DNA of 64,000 nucleotides from Antedon mediterranea. Lineage: Eukaryota > Echinodermata > Crinoidea > Comatulida > Antedonidae. The number at the start of each line of letters is the position of its first letter. Position 1 is the first letter of the stretch. The notes beneath the pieces are model-generated. The model saw only the letters and a program-made list of their open reading frames with translations. It ran no database searches and was not told where the DNA came from. Positions 60,201-64,000 of this stretch are shown here, piece after piece. The position numbers and the translations under genes were made by a program. The stretch spans positions 4,880,288 to 4,944,287 of the forward strand of contig NC_092676.1 in NCBI RefSeq assembly GCF_964355755.1. The letters run 5' to 3'.

Positions 60201-62814
60201 TTATCAATCTGCTGATCTTCATACCTCCATACTTGTTTCTCTTCTTCTTCCTCCTCCTTCTGCTTCTTGTTCTCTTCAGATTCTGTTTCATTCTTGTCGT
60301 TTGATTGGCTTTCTTCATCCTCATTTTTTTCATTTCTTTCTACTTCTAACCTTTCTCGTTCCTCTACCTGCAGAAATTGTCAAGATATTTTAACCGCAAT
60401 GCAATCACAGCCTTAATTTGACCTCATCTCAGGAAAGGTCAACTAAACACCATTTGACAGTCTGTCAGTTTAAATATTTTAGTTTTTAAATAAATTTCAG
60501 AGTTTGTAAATAAATGTTATGAAGTGAAAGCAAATTAAAACCTAGGCTAAAATAAATTGCATTTTTCTACCTTGACCACCACCTTTGAAAAATGGAAACT
60601 TGTTTTTATAAAAAAACTTACAAAAGCAACCCTTTGGAGATAGTAAATAAAAAACAAACATACCAAGTCATACTTATTTCCAAGGAGAAGTACAGGAATG
60701 CTACTGGGATCGGCTTTAATGTATGAGACGTCCGCGTTGTTGGTACTATGGGTAATTGTAGAATGATTACAAACATCTTGCTTCCAGGTGCCAGCCAACT
60801 CAACACTCTCTCTATCTGAGGAATCGACTACAACTACAAAACAGTAGTATGAATATAAATGAACTTTGCATTGGTTTTAAAATAAAATTGTGATAAACAT
60901 ATTTTTTTTAATTTCAAGGGCGACTATCCGCATAAACCGACAAACCATATAAATACAAAATAGAAACAAAATTCAAAAATAACATTTATATAATTTAATT
61001 ATTATATCATCCGGAATGGGGAGGGGTAGATTACCTAATTTCTATCGTCTATTCTATATTTTAAATTGTTTTGGATTACAAAATAAATTTCCATATCAAT
61101 TTCAATCATTTAAAGATGTAATTTCCCCCTGAAAAAATTATTTTTGTTGTTGAATATGCTATTTTAATGTAATATAATAGTTATCAATTGAATTGAAACA
61201 AAATGTATTTACCTGAAAAAATGTAATTTAAAGCAAAAATACTTAAATTGTCTGTCAGACAATGGTTTTTGGTTAAAATTAACTGTTTCTTTGTATTTTT
61301 ATATTTGAAATAATAATCTAAATGGCCTATTTAAGGTCTGATGCTATTAATCTTCATTTTTCATGTTTTTGGAGGACAATACATTTTTAACAATTACAAA
61401 TCATCTTACTGATTGCGGCATCTACATCTTTGTAATAGCTTTTCCGTAAATCAACCTCTTCGGTTCCAGGCAGATCCCAGATGGTGACTGACACGACCGC
61501 ATGTTCAGGTACGTTCAACTTCTTGACTACATTCTCTGAAAGAAAAAGAAAAAATAATTAAAAAGAAATAGTGGAAAAATAGCATTTTTTCACCTTAATA
61601 AAGGTTTCAGTTTAAATTGGAAAGCAGACTTAAATGTACTGCTGTAGGTTCTTTAAAGCTCTGTTTACAATAACAAACTTTATGTGACAAAAAAATGTGA
61701 TGTGCATATTGACATGATGATAGTGGCACATCACACTTCATGTTGTCAAACTAGTTAGTGTAGACAGAGCTTTTGTGTATGTACTCTGAAAGCCTACACT
61801 GTAAAACTAGTTATGACAAACAAGTGTGGAGGGCCAAAATAATGGTAGTGATATGGGAGTGATATACCCAAATATGTTGTCAAACACTATCAAACTAGTT
61901 TGACAAAAAAGTATGGAGGGCCCAAATATAGTAGTGGTATGCTTAAATATGGGAGTGATATACCCAAATATGGTAGTGATATGACATCATGTCATGTCAT
62001 GGGCACATCACATTTTTTGTCCCATAAAGTTTGATAGTCTAGACAGAGCTTTAGACGCTAAAAACCATAGAGAGGGAAAACATGATTATGGCTATGGATT
62101 ATGGTTTTACTGTCTTAATGACTCTCTGTCGGAACAGACAGTAACTTACCGATACTAACAGTGGTCGTTGGCCGATAGCTGTAATCAAATTGATTTTTGA
62201 AGTAACGCATAAATATACTGGTTTTACCAACCTTTTCATCTCCTGAAGAATAAATAAATGAATGAATTCAAAAATATGAAAAAATTAATATAATAATATT
62301 AATTAAGGGGCAATTGGAAAAATGACAAAGCTATGTGTATCATATAAAGTGGCTGATATCAATTATTGAGATATAAGTAAAATAAGCATTATAAAGCATA
62401 AAAACAGCCAGAACAAATATGTAAACTGTATATGATTATGAATACTGATGTTATGAATAAATGATGTTGTATATGACGGTCATTTTTTAATTTATATTTA
62501 AAAACTCACCCACTAAAACAATCTTAAATGAAGGCACTTGATTGTTATGGTAACCTGCTAAGACCAGCACTAAAATGAAAATAAAAAACGTTAAATTAAA
62601 GTATGTCACTTGCTTATGTTAATTAACCTAGCCCTATCTATAGGCTAGGTCTAGCCTAGGCCCTAGTCAGTTTAGTAGGCTAGGGCCAGCCAGGCCTAGC
62701 CTAGTAATGTATTATTTGAATGAAGTTTTTAATATAACAGGCACAAACAACACAGAAAGAAAATAAGGAAAAAAATAGTTTACCGTCTTCGCCTCGGCTA
62801 CAACTGACACCCAT
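57245..62814 (-). CDS. Atypical Rab32-like GTPase with C-terminal extension
   Basis: Ten exons join in phase into about 495 residues: 62784-62814, 62510-62569, 62150-62242, 61410-61535, 60664-60833, 60132-60367, 59267-59468, 58662-58850 (donor uncertain by a few bases), 58235-58342, 57245-57517. N terminus MGVSCS fits N-myristoylation (MGxxxS) with a nearby Cys for palmitoylation. P-loop GDEKVGKT at 31-38; switch I YRPTTTVS (53-60); G3 WDLPGTEE (81-88), with Thr86 where Rabs have the catalytic Gln; G4 NKYD at 156-159; G5 SAK at 243-245. Spacing around WKQDV, SIPVLLLGNKYD and EQNGFVGS is most like Rab32/38. An acidic Glu/Lys-rich insertion fills roughly 161-215. After the G domain, about 230 mostly helical residues follow in place of a C-terminal prenylation motif (ends ASLLW). 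Function unknown; probably membrane-associated through its N terminus. Confidence 0.85.
57605..57783. mobile_element. MITE family 1 copy
   Basis: TTTAGCTCTATCTACACTAT at the left; right end cut at GATAGTGTAGCTTT. Three to four tandem GATATGCCCAAATATGG units. In the last intron of the Rab-like gene. Confidence 0.8.
58444..58560 (+). mobile_element. tRNA-derived SINE
   Basis: A box TAGCTTGGTGGTTAACATGC and B box GGGTTCAATCC about 35 bases apart, then CTAGTGCCAGGGTTGTAAC. In an intron of the Rab-like gene, opposite strand. Confidence 0.55.
58911..59072. mobile_element. MITE family 1 copy, well preserved
   Basis: TTAAGCTCTGTCTACACTAT and its inverted counterpart at the right (GATAGTGTAGACAGAGCTTTA). 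Interior AAATATGGTAGTGATA, CATCATCATGCC, GGGCACATCACATTTT. Confidence 0.85.
59675..59960 (-). pseudogene. LINE 3' fragment in a Rab-like intron
   Basis: Minus strand reads FYGQRFSVASLWNSLPLHI, the usual RT C-terminal RxFSVxAxxLWNSLP pattern, followed by a tail GGCGCTTTACAAATACATAA and (TTA)n. Severely 5'-truncated. Confidence 0.6.
61109..61390. mobile_element. MITE family 2 copy
   Basis: TTTAAAGATGTAATTTCCCC at the left, GGAGGACAATACATTTTTAA at the right; the centre TGTCTGTCAGACAAT is a diverged palindrome. In an intron of the Rab-like gene. Confidence 0.8.
61654..61773. mobile_element. MITE family 1 copy, short
   Basis: TTTAAAGCTCTGTTTACAAT and CTAGTTAGTGTAGACAGAGC; no internal tandem unit remains. 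Confidence 0.75.
61789..62052. mobile_element. MITE family 1, expanded or doubled copy
   Basis: Left AAAGCCTACACTGTAAAACT; a second internal CAAACACTATCAAACTAG; five or so variable CCAAATATGGTAGTG units; right GATAGTCTAGACAGAGCTTT. Looks like one copy inserted in, or recombined with, another. Confidence 0.75.
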
Positions 62815-64000
62815 TGTATAAACTAAATTGCAAAGGATTTGTCGAATTTCTTCAAACGTAGCTAGTCTAGGCCTGCCCCAACCCCTGGCTGCTGACACTC
62901 ACACACCAACACACTAGGCCACACGCCTTCTTCGGAGGATCTCTCTCTCCCTCTCCCGGTTTGGCTGGGCCTGGCCTTCTTTGACTTATGTTTATCCCGA
63001 ACACCCTCTGCTCAAAATTCGGGAGGAGGGACAGGGTATGTTACACAGACCTCTTCAGTAAAAGCGTGCGTATACAGTTTTTCTATTTAATTATTTTAGC
63101 AATTTGTGGCCAAAATCTTGAAAACATGATTGTGTTGCTAGCAAACGTTGCTACGCGCGAACCTCATTTTTGTTATTGTGTATGGCGCCCTCTGTCATTT
63201 TACAGACACGAACGAAAAAGTGTGGATCACAGTGTGACGAGGCGGTATAGCCTTCGGCTATATAAAATCTTTGGTGGAAGTACAACTACAAGTGCTGCTT
63301 TTTGGTTGCATACTATTGTAAAATAAAACAGCAGCCAGCAAATGCCGCCCTCTATTACAATAGTTTATCACCCAACATTCACCCCTCTCCTGTGTGAAGT
63401 AAAGAAAACACGACTTGGGGATAATCAGAAGGCAGACCCATCACGTCATAAATGATCTTATGATATTATAATCAAAACGTAGGTTGTTTCCTTATTAAAA
63501 TTACTTTATTCACCTGGTGCAGACTCTATAATATTTGCCAAGTAAAAAAATCAGATTTTAGAGAAAAAACTGAAACAGTATTATCCTTATTATAGTTTTA
63601 TTAGCCTATCAAAATAAATTTGGGTTCATTCTACAAAATTAGAATAGATAAATGGACGTGAAGCATTATAATCAGACATCGACCAATCACAAGCGACAGT
63701 TAGAATAATTTATCGCGTCGTGATTGGTCCTTGGGTTAGAGTGAAAACCATCATCATCACCTGAGTATATTCATCTTTGTCATTTTTTGCGTTCCATACA
63801 CTGACATATAAATCTGTCCCACCAAGACGTTTTCTAATGGAATAATGCGTTTTCAGTTATAACATCGATAACAGGTGTACATTATGAATAATATGCTGTA
63901 ATAATAGCTAACTGAAATGTTAAAGTATCCCCAAGTCCTCTTCTGAACAATAAATGTCAGCGTAAAAGTTTTTGCGCACCTTAAGTTTTTACGATTAGGA
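62815..64000. other. Upstream region of the Rab-like gene
   Basis: Just upstream of the ATG lies GC-richer sequence with CTCTCTCTCCCTCTCCC (62941-62958), promoter-like for a TATA-less gene. The 112-codon + frame at 62988 has no motif. At 63681-63729 GACCAATCAC and GTGATTGGTC face each other across about 28 bases. No other gene recognised. Confidence 0.4.

Noticed and set aside
62988-63326. 112-codon + frame beside the Rab-like promoter
   Set aside because: The longest unassigned frame here, but no domain, and composition alternates between spacer types; likely chance.

Overview
This is AT-rich animal genomic DNA: split genes with GT-AG introns, tRNA-derived SINEs, non-LTR retrotransposon remnants and several MITE families. 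The genes are those of a metazoan. The dense AGGCCTA palindromes, and SINE/MITE tails of a kind common in marine invertebrates, suggest a marine invertebrate deuterostome such as an echinoderm. That placement is inference; nothing here fixes the species.

Layout. (1) 1-6.3 kb, + strand: the last five exons of a cation-independent mannose-6-phosphate/IGF2 receptor, covering the end of the last luminal repeat, the membrane helix and a cytoplasmic tail with sorting signals; the rest of the gene lies upstream of the window. (2) 6.3-28.5 kb: a long stretch without a gene I can support, holding MITEs (one hAT-like with an 8-bp target duplication), a 37-bp minisatellite, an inverted-terminal-repeat element of about 780 bp, and LINE remnants. 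(3) 28.7-about 41.4 kb, + strand: lin-28, with a cold-shock domain and two CCHC knuckles in three coding exons separated by a 9.9-kb and a 175-bp intron; the downstream sequence has candidate let-7 and lin-4/miR-125 sites. (4) 41.8-44.3 kb: a composite array of about 15 hairpin-forming units with similar flanking repeats on both sides, followed by a decayed LINE (44.4-46.1 kb). (5) 46.5-56.2 kb: three phase-compatible + strand exons that look like the 3' end of an unidentified gene. Nested antisense in their large intron is a complete P-loop sulfotransferase-like gene (48.2-49.05 kb, with a possible 5'UTR exon near 52.8 kb). (6) 57.2-62.8 kb, - strand: a ten-exon gene for an atypical Rab32-like GTPase of about 495 residues, with an acylation-type N terminus, a Thr in place of the catalytic Gln, an acidic insertion before the SAK motif and a C-terminal helical extension. 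(7) 62.8-64 kb: its upstream region.

The genes do not form a pathway or cluster; this is an ordinary animal neighbourhood. The receptor, lin-28 and the unidentified gene are on +; the sulfotransferase and the Rab-like gene are on -. The unidentified gene and the Rab-like gene converge near 56.2-57.2 kb. The less ordinary material is mostly in the repeats (hairpin array, TIR-only mini-elements with 7-bp flanking duplications, a MITE with an internal variable repeat, a MITE carrying NFI-type palindromes) and in the atypical GTPase.
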